This document shows positions 9,104-17,153 of a stretch of 64,000 bases of DNA, piece by piece. A model generated the notes under the pieces. That model was not told where the DNA came from, ran no database searches, and worked only from the letters and a program-made list of their open reading frames with translations. Position 1 is the stretch's first letter, and each line of letters begins with the position of its first letter. Origin of the DNA: Streptomyces sp. NBC_00440 (GTDB lineage Bacteria; Actinomycetota; Actinomycetes; Streptomycetales; Streptomycetaceae). The DNA lies in contig NZ_CP107922.1 of NCBI RefSeq assembly GCF_036014215.1, positions 1 to 64,000 of the forward strand, given 5' to 3'. The translations under genes were made by a program, and so were the position numbers.

Positions 9104-10005
9104 AGAACAGCCCAGGTGGCGAGGATCTTACCGACGAGCTGGCGATCCCCGAGATCCAGGCGACTGGCCGGGGGACGGACTTCAGCCCGGCCGTAGCCAA
9201 TCTGGTGCAGGGCCTCCTTGATGACGCTGACGTTGTGGGCGCTGTCCCGCGCCAGGCGCAGGTCCTCAAACTCACGGACGGCATCCCAGACCTGCATCGC
9301 CGCCGGGAAGTCGTGTGCCGCGAGCGCGGTCTGCATGTCCAGGGAAAGCCCAGGTGCCACGGCGGCCAGGCCGGAAGTGAAACCCGTGGCCCCTACGGCC
9401 GCGTAGGCGGGGGCGGACAGTTCGGCGAGCCCGGCAATCCAGGTGAATCGGTCCAGGCCGGCTCCGCGCGCGACGGTCGCGAAGTGGGAGGGATCGGGGA
9501 TCGCGAACTTGACCGCGACGACATTGGGGCAGGCATCAGCGAGGCGGCTGAAGTCGTCGGCGGTGATCCGCGGGTTCCGCACGTAGGGCACCACCGCTGT
9601 CTCCGGCACCGCTGCAGCGATGGTGCGGTGGTAGTCGATCCAGCCTTCCCGGGAGACGTAGGGGTGCACCGGCTGATGCACCATGATCGCCGCCGCACCG
9701 TGGGAGACCGCGTAGCGCGCGGACTCGATCGCCGTCGCGGTGTCGAACCCGACGCCCGCCACGAGCAGGGCATCAGATGGCATCGTCGCAGCGGTCAGAT
9801 CGACCAGGCGGCGCGTTTCGGCGAGGGAAAGCGTGTAGTACTCGCCGGTGTTGCCATTGACCGTCAGTACCCGGATTCCACCGCCCACGAGGCGTCCGAC
9901 GATCCGCTCGGAGGCAGGAACGTCAATGCTGTTCTCAGGGGTGAAAGGGGTGGGCGTGATCGCGACGACGCTCGCCAGTCGGGAGCGCACTTCGCCGAGG
10001 TCCAT
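9100..10005 (-). CDS. DHDPS/NAL-family 5-dehydro-4-deoxyglucarate dehydratase-like enzyme
   Basis: A 301-residue class I aldolase-fold protein. The Schiff-base Lys is in VVAVKFAIPD and the catalytic Tyr in VVPYVRNP; NGNTGEYYTL matches the substrate-carboxylate loop (GGTGE-like) of this family. The ATG at 10005 has AGGAGA five bases upstream. Family members include dihydrodipicolinate synthase, but the neighbours argue for decarboxylating dehydration of 5-dehydro-4-deoxyglucarate to 2-oxoglutarate semialdehyde. It is the first enzyme gene of the operon after the regulator. Confidence 0.85.
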   Translation of the reverse strand: MDLGEVRSRLASVVAITPTPFTPENSIDVPASERIVGRLVGGGIRVLTVNGNTGEYYTLSLAETRRLVDLTAATMPSDALLVAGVGFDTATAIESARYAVSHGAAAIMVHQPVHPYVSREGWIDYHRTIAAAVPETAVVPYVRNPRITADDFSRLADACPNVVAVKFAIPDPSHFATVARGAGLDRFTWIAGLAELSAPAYAAVGATGFTSGLAAVAPGLSLDMQTALAAHDFPAAMQVWDAVREFEDLRLARDSAHNVSVIKEALHQIGYGRAEVRPPASRLDLGDRQLVGKILATWAVL

Positions 10006-10098
10006 GGTTCTCCTATGTCGCAGGCCAGGGGGTATCGCCCGCGGAACCAAACGGTTCCGCGGCTCACTGGCGTTCTGGTGGTGCGGTCGGTGGCCGGA

Positions 10099-10845
10099 TC
10101 AGTCCGCTACGGGCTCCGCGGGGCCGGCGGTCCGGCGCAAGTGGGGCATCACCCGTTCGACGAAACCGCTGATGTGGGTGCGCAACGCCTCGGCGGCGCG
10201 CCCGGCATTCCCGTCTTCGGCTGCGGCGAGGATGTCCTGGTGCTCGTCGGCCTCCGTCCGCCAGCCACCCGAGGTACGCCAGCCGGAGACGCTGACCAGA
10301 GCTGTCTGGTCCTTCAGCCCGTCCAGCGTCGCGATCAGCAGCGGATTCCCGCAGCCGAGGTACAGCGCGCGGTGGAACTCGCGGTTCGCCAGGCTCATCC
10401 CGACTGTGTCACCCGCCTCGCCCGCCGACCTCGCTTCATGCAGTGCTCCGCTCGCGGCGGCCAGGTCGATGCCGCGCGTCACGGCACGGCGGGCGGCCTC
10501 GGGCTCCAGAAGGAGCCGCATGTCATACACCGCCGCCGCCGATGCACTGTCCAGCTCCCGCACGACAGCGCCCTTGTAGCGGCTGAGCGCGACCAGACCT
10601 GACCCCACCAGGGTCTTCAGTGCCTCTCGCACGGGGGTCTTGGACATGCCGAGCATCTGCGCGATATCAGACTCAACGAGTTGCTGCCCTGGACGCAGGC
10701 GCCCGGTCAAGATTCCGCGCCTGATCACCGACAGCGCCCGGTCGGTGCGATTCGCCAGCGGGTCAACTTCGACGTCGGCCAGCGATAGCCGGAAGGCGGT
10801 TGGCACATCGGGCGGGCTGCTTTTCATCAGGTTCCCCATCCTCAT
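10099..10845 (-). CDS. GntR-family (FadR subgroup, FCD domain) regulator
   Basis: A 248-residue regulator. The winged helix runs about residues 35-100, with LRPGQQLVESDIAQMLGMSK and TPVREALKTL as the hallmark GntR sequence; the FCD ligand-binding domain follows, with FHRALYLGCGNP and a metal/ligand His near the end (LRTHISGFVERV). It is first in the minus-strand sugar-acid operon and most likely a repressor relieved by the sugar acid or an intermediate. Three ATG codons lie within 18 bases (10845, 10839, 10827), so the exact start is uncertain. Confidence 0.85.
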   Translation of the reverse strand: MRMGNLMKSSPPDVPTAFRLSLADVEVDPLANRTDRALSVIRRGILTGRLRPGQQLVESDIAQMLGMSKTPVREALKTLVGSGLVALSRYKGAVVRELDSASAAAVYDMRLLLEPEAARRAVTRGIDLAAASGALHEARSAGEAGDTVGMSLANREFHRALYLGCGNPLLIATLDGLKDQTALVSVSGWRTSGGWRTEADEHQDILAAAEDGNAGRAAEALRTHISGFVERVMPHLRRTAGPAEPVAD

Positions 10846-10868
10846 CTCTCGTATATGAGATATGAGGA
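10846..10868. promoter_or_regulatory. Putative GntR operator
   Basis: Immediately upstream of the regulator start, CTCGTATATGAG (10848-10859) is a near-perfect inverted repeat, followed by a second half-site ATATGAG. This AT-rich palindrome stands out from the GC-rich background and fits an autoregulatory GntR site. It is an inference from position and symmetry. Confidence 0.5.
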
Positions 10869-10913
10869 CTCTAGGGTTGCCCCTTAACGCAGGTCAAGAG
10901 GTTCGGGGAGTAG

Positions 10914-11301
10914 ATGTGCGCAGCAGTGACCTGCCGTGGCTTCCTTGCCGAACTCCTGATGACCGAGTCCGACGACCGGTCCCGCCATCGCTCGGAACGG
11001 CCGGATCAAAGCGGCCGGCTTCCCGCGGGAGAAGTCCCTTCGTGCGTTCGGCTTCGATGCCAATCCGGACATCGACGTGGCCACCGCACACACCCGGGCC
11101 AGCCGTGAATGGATCAAGGAGAGTCAGCCGCTCTGCCCGATCGGCGACTCCGGCACCGGCAAGTCCCGCATGCTCATCGCACTAGGCACGGAGGCCGTGA
11201 TGAAAGGCTGCCGCGTCAGCCACACACTCGCCACGAAGCTGGCGAGCGAACTGGCCGAGGCAGCCGACGAGAATCTGCCTCCGCACACACAGGGGCGTTG
11301 A
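10914..11301 (+). pseudogene. istB: IS21-family helper ATPase (IstB) remnant
   Basis: Reading from 10914 gives FLAELLMTESDDRSRHRSER. One extra base near 11000 shifts the frame, after which the text continues with AGFPREKSLRAFGFDANP, IKESQPLCPIGDSGTGKS and LIALGTEAVMKGCRVSHTLA. This is the IstB core, including the Walker A GDSGTGKS, but it stops at about residue 130 where a full IstB has about 250. The partner IstA and the element ends are not seen. It is dead by frameshift and truncation. Confidence 0.8.
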
Positions 11302-11332
11302 ACCTGCAGTCCAGGGAGCGAGAGGAATCATT

Positions 11333-11746
11333 GTGAACACAGTTTCGATACGAGCGCCGTGGGAGGATCTTCCGCTTGAGGCGCGGGCTGCGGTGCGGGC
11401 ACAGCTCGGATCACCGGTGGTGGAGATCGTCCATCCAGAGGATGGCTTCACGCATGGGCTTGCCGTGCGGGTGAAGTGCGCCAACGGCAGCGAAGTGTCC
11501 CTCAAGGCAGCCGACATCGCGGCGCGCATGGCGTCGCACTACCAGGCTGAGGCGACTGCCGGGAAGCACTTGCCGACGGTAGTCGCGCCCCGGCTCGTGT
11601 GGTCGTTGGAGACGGGCAACTGGATCGTCAACGCCTTCGAGTCGGTCCAGGGTCGGGAACCCGACCTGCAGCCCCGGTCCGCAGACCTGAGCAGCGTCCT
11701 GGATGCGGTTGGTGTGCTGGAGCAGGAGTTGACGCGGAACCGCTAA
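11333..11746 (+). CDS. Truncated aminoglycoside-phosphotransferase-like protein (N lobe only)
   Basis: A 137-residue product starting at GTG 11333, behind GAGAGGAA. Its layout (WEDLPLEARAAVRAQLGSPVV, GFTHGLAVRVK, then ETGNWIVNAFESVQGREPDL) resembles the N-terminal lobe of Streptomyces aminoglycoside/hydroxyurea phosphotransferase-like proteins, with K in VSLKAAD as the possible ATP-binding lysine. The C-terminal catalytic lobe with its HGD loop is absent, and the following DNA is noncoding. It is probably a broken gene with an intact first half; a role for the short form is possible but unsupported. Confidence 0.55.
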   Translation: MNTVSIRAPWEDLPLEARAAVRAQLGSPVVEIVHPEDGFTHGLAVRVKCANGSEVSLKAADIAARMASHYQAEATAGKHLPTVVAPRLVWSLETGNWIVNAFESVQGREPDLQPRSADLSSVLDAVGVLEQELTRNR

Positions 11747-11966
11747 CCCCACCCTCAGACAATCAAAAGGCCCTGACCAGCACAAACACCAATCTGGCCT
11801 TTACACGCCCAGAACTACCTACAACACACTCAGCCCCACTCAGCGCGGAACACACAACCCCAGCTCAGATACCCCGACCCACCTGCCCGAGCCGCCAAAT
11901 CCACCTCTCAGCGAACCAACAACACCCCAGGCCAGCAGCCCCGCCGTACACCAACAAACCCCCTCC
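11747..11966. other. Strand-asymmetric A/C-rich noncoding stretch
   Basis: The plus strand here is dominated by A and C with very few G or T, unlike everything around it. A hairpin with arms AAAGGCC (about 11766-11772) and GGCCTTT (about 11796-11802) could terminate the truncated phosphotransferase gene. No coding frame is supported until the helicase remnant begins at 11967. Confidence 0.6.
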
Positions 11967-12959
11967 CAGCGTCACCTCAACCCCGAGCACGAGCACTGGC
12001 GGCGCGGCGTGGAAGCCGCGGTCATCTACGCCCGCGAGCACGGCGACTTGAAGGTGCCGTTCACGTTCCGCGTGCCCGCCGTCGACGACCAGGAGGCGGA
12101 AAGCGAGGGGTGGCCGGCCTCGCTCGCAGGCTTCCCGCTCGGACAGTGGACCGCAGATGCCCGCCGGTTCTACGCCCGCGGCGACATGGACGAAGACCGC
12201 GTCACCCAGCTGGAGAAGCTCGGCATGATCTGGTCCCACCACGACGTCGCCTGGGAGGAAGGTCTCGCGGCGGCGCGTGGGTGGGCGGCCAAGGCGGGCC
12301 ACCTCCTGGCCCCGCTGGACGCCACCTACCAAGGCGCCAAGGTGGGCATCTGGCTGAAGAACGCGCGGGCCGCCACCCGCAAAGCTGCCGAGATCGAGCA
12401 GCGGCGTGCCGAGGGGCTGCCGGTTCAGTCGTCGGCGGGGGCGCTGTCGGACGAGCGGCGCGAGCAACTGGAGGACATCGACGCGTCCTGGTGCCCGAGC
12501 TGGCCGGTCACGTGGCAGCGCTGCTTCCACCTGGTCCGGCTGCACCTGGACACGGGCGAGACGCTGCCCACCGAGGCGGGCAAGGTCCTGCGCCAGGGCG
12601 AAGACCTCGGGCGGTGGGTGACGTCGGTGCGGTACGGGTGGGACCAGCTCACCGGTGTGCAGCAGTGGATGTGCGAGCAAGTCCTCGGGATCACACCCGC
12701 CACCGAGGAGGAGAAGCCGAAGCGGCCCCGTACGCAGGCCGACAAGTGGACCGCCAACCTCGCCGCCGCCCGGCAGTTCTTCGAGCGCGAGGGCCACCTA
12801 AAGGTCCCGCGCAAGCACGTGGAGACCGTGCTCTCCGAGGACGGCCGGGAGCTCCAGTTCCGCCTGGGGGCATGGGTCAACAACCAGCGGAGCAGGGCCG
12901 CCGCTCTGGCCCCGGAGCGGATGGAGCAGCTGTCCGAGGTCGGGATGCGGTGGTCCTGA
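11967..12959 (+). pseudogene. C-terminal helicase-associated repeats of a second telomere-type helicase
   Basis: The frame is homologous to the HA-repeat end of subtelomeric Streptomyces helicases from 11967 (QRHLNPEHEHWRRGVEAA) through to the stop at 12959. Repeats include FPLGQWTADARR, VGIWLKNARAA, DLGRWVTSVRYGWDQL and FRLGAWVNNQRSRAA. The ATPase and helicase domains are gone; upstream DNA is the A/C-rich stretch. A GTG at 12009 could still start a 316-residue product, so a free HA-repeat protein may be made. Its stop overlaps the ATG of the next small gene (TGATG). Confidence 0.75.
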
Positions 12960-13252
12960 TGACGGCCGTCATCGCAGCCGCCGCGCTCACGGCCGGCTAC
13001 CGGCTCGGTCGCCTGCGCCCCTGACAGCGCGCGGGCGACTGGACGGCCAATCAGGCCCGCTGCACCGGGCCGTGGCGCCGGACCGGCTTCATTCGCCAGG
13101 CCGTCGTCGTCCTGGTCCACGCCGTCACCGCGCCACGCACCAGCCGGTGCATCATGCGCGCCCCGGACGCCGACAAGCGGGCGCCGGCACCCGTACGCGA
13201 TCCGAACAGGGCCGCCAACCGCACCCGAGCAGACAAGGGAGGCACCACGTGA
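12959..13252 (+). pseudogene. Small membrane protein gene with an internal nonsense codon
   Basis: An ATG at 12959 overlaps the upstream stop. The frame encodes MTAVIAAAALTAGYRLGRLRP, then TGA at 13022-13024, then QRAGDWTANQARC and continues open to TGA 13250-13252. The context LRP-stop-QRAGDW suggests a former Trp (TGG to TGA). The N-terminal hydrophobic segment and the basic tail resemble small proteins that I recall downstream of such helicases. The frame end overlaps the next gene by four bases (GTGA), so this looks like a once-coupled operon. Confidence 0.5.
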
Positions 13253-13425
13253 GCACCGAGCAGCCGGACACCGACGCGTACGGCCAGGAGCTGGCCCGCA
13301 TCAGCCACCACCAGCACGAGGCCGTCGCGGCGCGGTTCACGGTCTTCCAGGCCCGGGCCGCCGTCGGGATCAGAGCTAAGCGCCTCCTCGCCGCACCGCA
13401 CCGCACCGCGCCAGCTTCGAACTGA
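13249..13425 (+). CDS. Small hypothetical protein (58 aa)
   Basis: The GTG at 13249 follows GGGAGGC and overlaps the preceding stop. The product begins VSTEQPDTDAYGQELARI and is soluble and charged. It is the last of three coupled small frames after the helicase remnant, and ends just before the IS5-family insertion at 13434, which may have removed its original 3-prime end. Confidence 0.5.
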   Translation: MSTEQPDTDAYGQELARISHHQHEAVAARFTVFQARAAVGIRAKRLLAAPHRTAPASN

Positions 13426-13504
13426 GCACACTAGGGCCTGTGTGGAGTTGTGATCTCGTGGGGTCCCGGCCTGGTGGGCGGAGTCCTTGAGGTAGAACGG
13501 TGGG

Positions 13505-13951
13505 GTGTCTCGACCTCAACTTTCTGATGCTGAGTGGGAGTTCATCTCTCCGTTCCTGCCGGTCGGTGAGTACGGGCCGTATCCGGAGAATCTGCGGTCG
13601 CACTTCGAGGGCGTCGTGTGGCGGTTCAGGAACGGGGCGAAATGGCGGGAGCTGCCCGAGCGATTCGGGCACTGGTCCACCGTTTACGGCCGGTTTCGGC
13701 AGTGGCGGGATGCCGGGGTGTTCGCCGCGGTGTTCCAGGGTGCGATCGCCGAGGCGGCGAAGCGGGGCCTGGTGGACTTGTCGCTGGTCAGTGTGGACTC
13801 GACCACAGCCCGGGCCCATCATGATGCCGCAGGGATGGTCATGGAGCCCGAGACCCTGGACGCGGTGGTGAAGGCCACGGCGGAAAAGGGGGCACCAGCG
13901 GGGAACAAGACGGGCAAATCGACCCGGAGCGAGCAGAACGACGGCGCGTGA
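13505..13951 (+). CDS. IS5-family transposase, first frame (OrfA)
   Basis: A 148-residue product with the N-terminal domain and first catalytic Asp of a DDE transposase: LSDAEWEFISPFLP, FRNGAKWRELPERFG and SVDSTTARAHHDAAG. Translation starts at GTG 13505. It ends in a divergent tail (NKTGKSTRSEQNDGA) that overlaps the second frame by four bases. In this IS group the two parts are normally joined by programmed ribosomal frameshifting; an A4G5 run near 13880 is a possible slippery site. Confidence 0.85.
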   Translation: MSRPQLSDAEWEFISPFLPVGEYGPYPENLRSHFEGVVWRFRNGAKWRELPERFGHWSTVYGRFRQWRDAGVFAAVFQGAIAEAAKRGLVDLSLVSVDSTTARAHHDAAGMVMEPETLDAVVKATAEKGAPAGNKTGKSTRSEQNDGA

Positions 13952-14478
13952 GGCGTCGCCGCAGGGCCCGGCTCGCCGCCGCTGAACTGGGGCGTTCCCG
14001 CGGCGGACTGACCACCAAGACGCATCTGTCCTGCGTACCGCAATGCCTACCCCTCTCGCTCAAGATCACCGCGGGGCAGGCCGGAGACAGTCCGCAGTTC
14101 ATCCCCGTCCTGGACAAGATCCGCGTCCCCGGCCCGGTCGGCCGGCCCCGCACCCGGCCCGGCGCGGTCGCCGGCGACAAGGCGTACTCGTCCCGCCAGA
14201 ACCGTTCCCACCTGCGCAGAGGTGGGATCAAAGCAGTCATCCCCGAGAAGAGGGACCAGGCCGCCCACCGCAAGAACCACGGCTCACGCGGCGGACGGCC
14301 CGTCACCTTCGACAAGCAGCTCTACAAGCTCCGCAACAGCGTCGAACGCACCATCAACAAGATCAAGGACTGGCGCGGCCTCGCCGTCCGCTACGACAAA
14401 AAGCCTGAAAGCTACCAGGCCGGACTGGAATTATGCGCCGGCCTCCTCTGGATCCGACACCTCGGATCACAGCTTTGA
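13948..14478 (+). CDS. IS5-family transposase, second frame (OrfB)
   Basis: Encodes the catalytic remainder. The second Asp is in AVAGDKAYSSRQNR and the Glu in NSVERTINKIKDWRG, followed by RYDKKPESYQAGL, all typical of this IS5 group. Homology begins around LGRSRGGLTTKTH, a few residues inside the frame. It needs fusion to the first frame to form an active DDE enzyme. The right inverted repeat starts just after its stop. Confidence 0.85.
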   Translation: MRRRRRARLAAAELGRSRGGLTTKTHLSCVPQCLPLSLKITAGQAGDSPQFIPVLDKIRVPGPVGRPRTRPGAVAGDKAYSSRQNRSHLRRGGIKAVIPEKRDQAAHRKNHGSRGGRPVTFDKQLYKLRNSVERTINKIKDWRGLAVRYDKKPESYQAGLELCAGLLWIRHLGSQL

Positions 14479-14501
14479 TCACAACTCCACACGGACCCTA
14501 G

Positions 14502-14837
14502 TAGAAGGGGGTGGGCGGTAGCCGAAGCTTCACCAAATCTGGAAGGGGTCTCTCCGCGAAGTAGTCGGCGTGGTCAGATCCCCTTGACCACATGGTCTGA
14601 CCTGCACCGTTCTCCGATCACCGTACGGGCGTGAGGCCCCCTGCGAAGCGCCCCCGACGGGCGTCCTGGTGAACGTCCTGAAGACTCCTGAACAGGCCCT
14701 ACACACCCACACGGACGCGAGGGCGGGAGCTTACGCCTAACAGTCCAACCAGCGTGACTCGCCCCCGCCACAGACGTTGAGAGTCGGTCCGGCCAACCAC
14801 CGGACCACCACGCTTTCGATCACTGGAGGACCAGCCC
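14502..14837. other. Intergenic region upstream of small secreted protein
   Basis: No gene is supported. An inverted repeat with arms GGTCAGA (14572-14578) and TCTGACC (14596-14602) is the only structure noticed. The promoter of the following gene must lie within this stretch. Confidence 0.5.
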
Positions 14838-15068
14838 ATGGCAAGCACCCGCACCATCCGTCTGACGGCAGCTCTCGCATCGCTCCCCCTCGCCGCAGCC
14901 GCCATCGTCGCCAGCGCCAGTGGCGCCAGCGCGGATACCGGCCACGGAATGATCATCAAGCAGCAGTCGCAGATCGAGGGCGCCCACCAGACCACCGGGG
15001 GTCCGGGGCTCTCCGACAAGAACAACTTCAACGACAACAAGGTCGCCAGCATTCTGTTCGCCCCCTAG
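14838..15068 (+). CDS. Small secreted protein (76 aa)
   Basis: A classic signal peptide is visible: basic start MASTRTIRLTAALA, a hydrophobic core rich in Ala/Leu, and an AxA-type site near ASGASADTG (about residue 33). The mature part is about 44 residues and polar, with no Cys, so it is not a chaplin or a disulfide peptide. GGAGG lies just upstream of ATG 14838. No family is recognised. Confidence 0.7.
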   Translation: MASTRTIRLTAALASLPLAAAAIVASASGASADTGHGMIIKQQSQIEGAHQTTGGPGLSDKNNFNDNKVASILFAP

Positions 15069-15097
15069 ATGGATGAGTCCGAGGGGTGTTGTCGCGG

Positions 15098-15461
15098 TCA
15101 GTGATCGTAGGCGGTCAGTGACCGTTTGACGGGTTGCTCGGTTTTGTCGTTGTGCCAGACCGCGGCGGTTAACGCGAGGATGCGCACGAGGACCCGGGCG
15201 GTCCCCCCGGCCGGGGTCTTGCCGCCGTGTGGTTCCAGGTCGAGCTGGCCCTTGAGGGTTTGGTTGATCGATTCGATGACCTGCCGGAGCGGTTTGAACA
15301 GGTGCGCTCCGGCCCGCTCGGGTTCGCCCTTGCGGGCCGGACGCAGCAGCGTCAGGTGACGTTCGGTGAGATCGTGCTCGAACTCGCGGCCGTAGTAGTT
15401 CTTGTCCCCGATGATCGTTTGCCGTGGATGGCCGGCCTGGATCTCGGGTGCGGTGTCGAGG
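15098..15461 (-). pseudogene. IS982-family transposase C-terminal fragment
   Basis: On the minus strand the segment IIGDKNYYGREFEHDL, then ARKGEPERAGAHLFKPLRQ, IESINQTLKGQLDLE and VWHNDKTEQPVKRSL matches the end of IS982-type transposases, including the late catalytic Glu region. The N-terminal half is missing; at 15462 the sequence switches to an IS3-type end. Translation cannot start in a meaningful place, so it is a fragment. Confidence 0.8.
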
Positions 15462-15816
15462 GGCCTTGACCCCGAATCCTGAACACGGGTTATGCGGCTG
15501 GTACCAGCGTAGTTGGTGCGCGGTGGAAGCCGTTCTCGAAGTCGATTGGTGATCGCTGTCCGAGGCGGGAGTGTCGGCGCCGAGTGTTGTAGCGGTGGAG
15601 CCATCGGAAGGCGTCGAGTCGCGCCTCACGCTCGCGGCATCCCCACCGAACCCGAGCCCGGCCTGTTCGTCCGCCCCGACGCCTGAGAACCATCCCCCAC
15701 CCCCGACCAGCGGTCCTTCCCCAACCTCAACCACGAAACGGACAAGAGCTCACGTTCCGCACTCTCAGATCCGCAGGATCCAGTGTCTCGTGTGTCCAAC
15801 ATCAGGGGTCAAGGCC
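15462..15816 (-). mobile_element. Internally deleted IS3-family element (355 bp)
   Basis: Both termini are present: GGCCTTGACCCC at 15462 and its complement GGGGTCAAGGCC ending at 15816, with 19 of 24 terminal positions matching. Inside, on the minus strand, only the end of an IS3 OrfB remains (LDAFRWLHRYNTRRRHSRL, then SPIDFENGF, stop 15490-15492). The rest of the element is deleted, so it can move only if a related transposase acts in trans. It abuts the IS982 fragment, suggesting insertion into it followed by loss of the other side. Confidence 0.7.
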
Positions 15817-15944
15817 CGTAGACTCCGGGCGGCGCGGTTCCAGGCTCGCTCTTGCCCCATCTCCCCCTTGGCCGGGGCTGGCCTGCCGGCCGTTCCCAGG
15901 AGTGGTCTGGCCCGGGCCACGGTGGGTCTTGTTGATCGTGCAGA

Positions 15945-17009
15945 TCACTTGGCTGATGCATAGGTCATTCGGTCACGGGTTAGGGTGGCGCTACCGCAGG
16001 GAAAGCGTGTCACGCCCCTCCCTCCGTTGTGGTAACGCGGGGTCTCGTAGGACCACTGCGAGCTGGCCGAGAAGGCGTATGCCATTTCCTCGACGTATGC
16101 GCGAACGTTCGGGTCAGCCCCGAGGGTGCTGGCCAGCATCTCGCCGCTCTTCTGGATGAAGTGCTTCTCTGTTTCTCCGATGAGGTGGCAGACCTTGTCG
16201 ATGGCGTCCTGCAGCTGCATTCCTTCGGCGAGAACCAGGACGGAGAGGGCGTTGGTGTAGTCGCCTTGGCTGTGTTCGCGGTGGAAGGAGAACAGGTCGT
16301 TGACGAGGATGAAGTTGTCGTGAACGATCCTTTTCAGCTCGTAGAGCGCGGGGTGTGCGCGGAAGGCTTCCGTGAGGTCTACCTGCAGCCCGTATTCGAC
16401 GAGGGTGGTGACGGCGTCACACCCGGAGGCCGTGTGCATGGCCATGTAGGTGTCGAAGTCGGGGACTCTCCCGGTTGCCCGCAGGGCGACTTCCGCACGG
16501 TATTCCTGGATGTAGCGGCGCATGTCGGCCAGGAACCTGGTCCGGAGCCCGGATCCCATACCCTCCAGGATGGGCCCGAGGACCCTGACCGCGACCTTTT
16601 TGTACGGGCCGCCCTCGCCGCCAGCAGTGGTGAGATCGCCTTCCAGGACGGCCACCAATTCACCGACGATGGTGTCGGTTTCGCGGGTCGAGCTGCCGTG
16701 CCAGCGGGGGTCTGAGAGGACATCGTCGATGAGGAAGAACGCGCTCACCCAGTAGGCGTGGTAACGCACCCTTTCGGTGTCGCCATTGGGGTTGGCGAGG
16801 CATGCCCACTGGGCGTGCCGGTCGTGGAGGTTGTTCCGGGCTTCTTCTTCGCTGCGGTACAGGTCCCACAGGTGGTTGCGGATGTAGTGCTGGTTGGCCC
16901 GTTCGATCTCGGCGTGGTCGGGATGGCGCAGGGCCGGGAGGGTCAGGGCTGTTTCGGGGATGGTGATCCGGGTTTCGCTGTCGAACACCGGTCGGGCAGG
17001 GCTGGTCAT
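15945..17009 (-). CDS. Class I terpene synthase
   Basis: A 354-residue bacterial terpene cyclase of usual length. The Asp-rich metal motif is IDDVLSD (D95, D96, D100), the second metal motif NDLFSFHRE (N237, S241, E245) is complete, and R325-Y326 near the end forms the RY pair that senses diphosphate. These indicate an active, ionisation-initiated cyclase, most likely acting on farnesyl diphosphate, though chain length is not readable. It is followed on the same strand by no further gene until IS remnants; upstream are a secreted protein and a P450, which together look like a small terpenoid cluster. Confidence 0.88.
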   Translation of the reverse strand: MTSPARPVFDSETRITIPETALTLPALRHPDHAEIERANQHYIRNHLWDLYRSEEEARNNLHDRHAQWACLANPNGDTERVRYHAYWVSAFFLIDDVLSDPRWHGSSTRETDTIVGELVAVLEGDLTTAGGEGGPYKKVAVRVLGPILEGMGSGLRTRFLADMRRYIQEYRAEVALRATGRVPDFDTYMAMHTASGCDAVTTLVEYGLQVDLTEAFRAHPALYELKRIVHDNFILVNDLFSFHREHSQGDYTNALSVLVLAEGMQLQDAIDKVCHLIGETEKHFIQKSGEMLASTLGADPNVRAYVEEMAYAFSASSQWSYETPRYHNGGRGVTRFPCGSATLTRDRMTYASAK

Positions 17010-17153
17010 CGTTCTCTTCGTTCCGCTGAACCGGGTAGCTGTCCCGGGGTGGCCTGCGGGGCCGCCGGCACCCGTGCGACAGCAGTCCGGCGAAGCAGAG
17101 GGCGCCGTTCTTGTGCGGGGCCTGGGCCGGCGGCCCGGGGTGCGGGGGTGCTG

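Larger units (their letters stand above)
13434..14498 (+). mobile_element. IS5-family insertion sequence, apparently complete
   Basis: Terminal inverted repeats match almost perfectly: left GGGCCTGTGTGGAGTTGTGA and, read inward from the right end, GGGTCCGTGTGGAGTTGTGA. TA flanks both ends (13432-13433 and 14499-14500), consistent with a TA target duplication. The element is 1065 bp with two overlapping transposase frames. Its intact ends mark it as a recent arrival compared with the decayed IS fragments nearby. Confidence 0.88.

Noticed and set aside
15227..15469. Plus-strand frame over the IS982 tail
   Set aside because: Antisense to clear transposase sequence.
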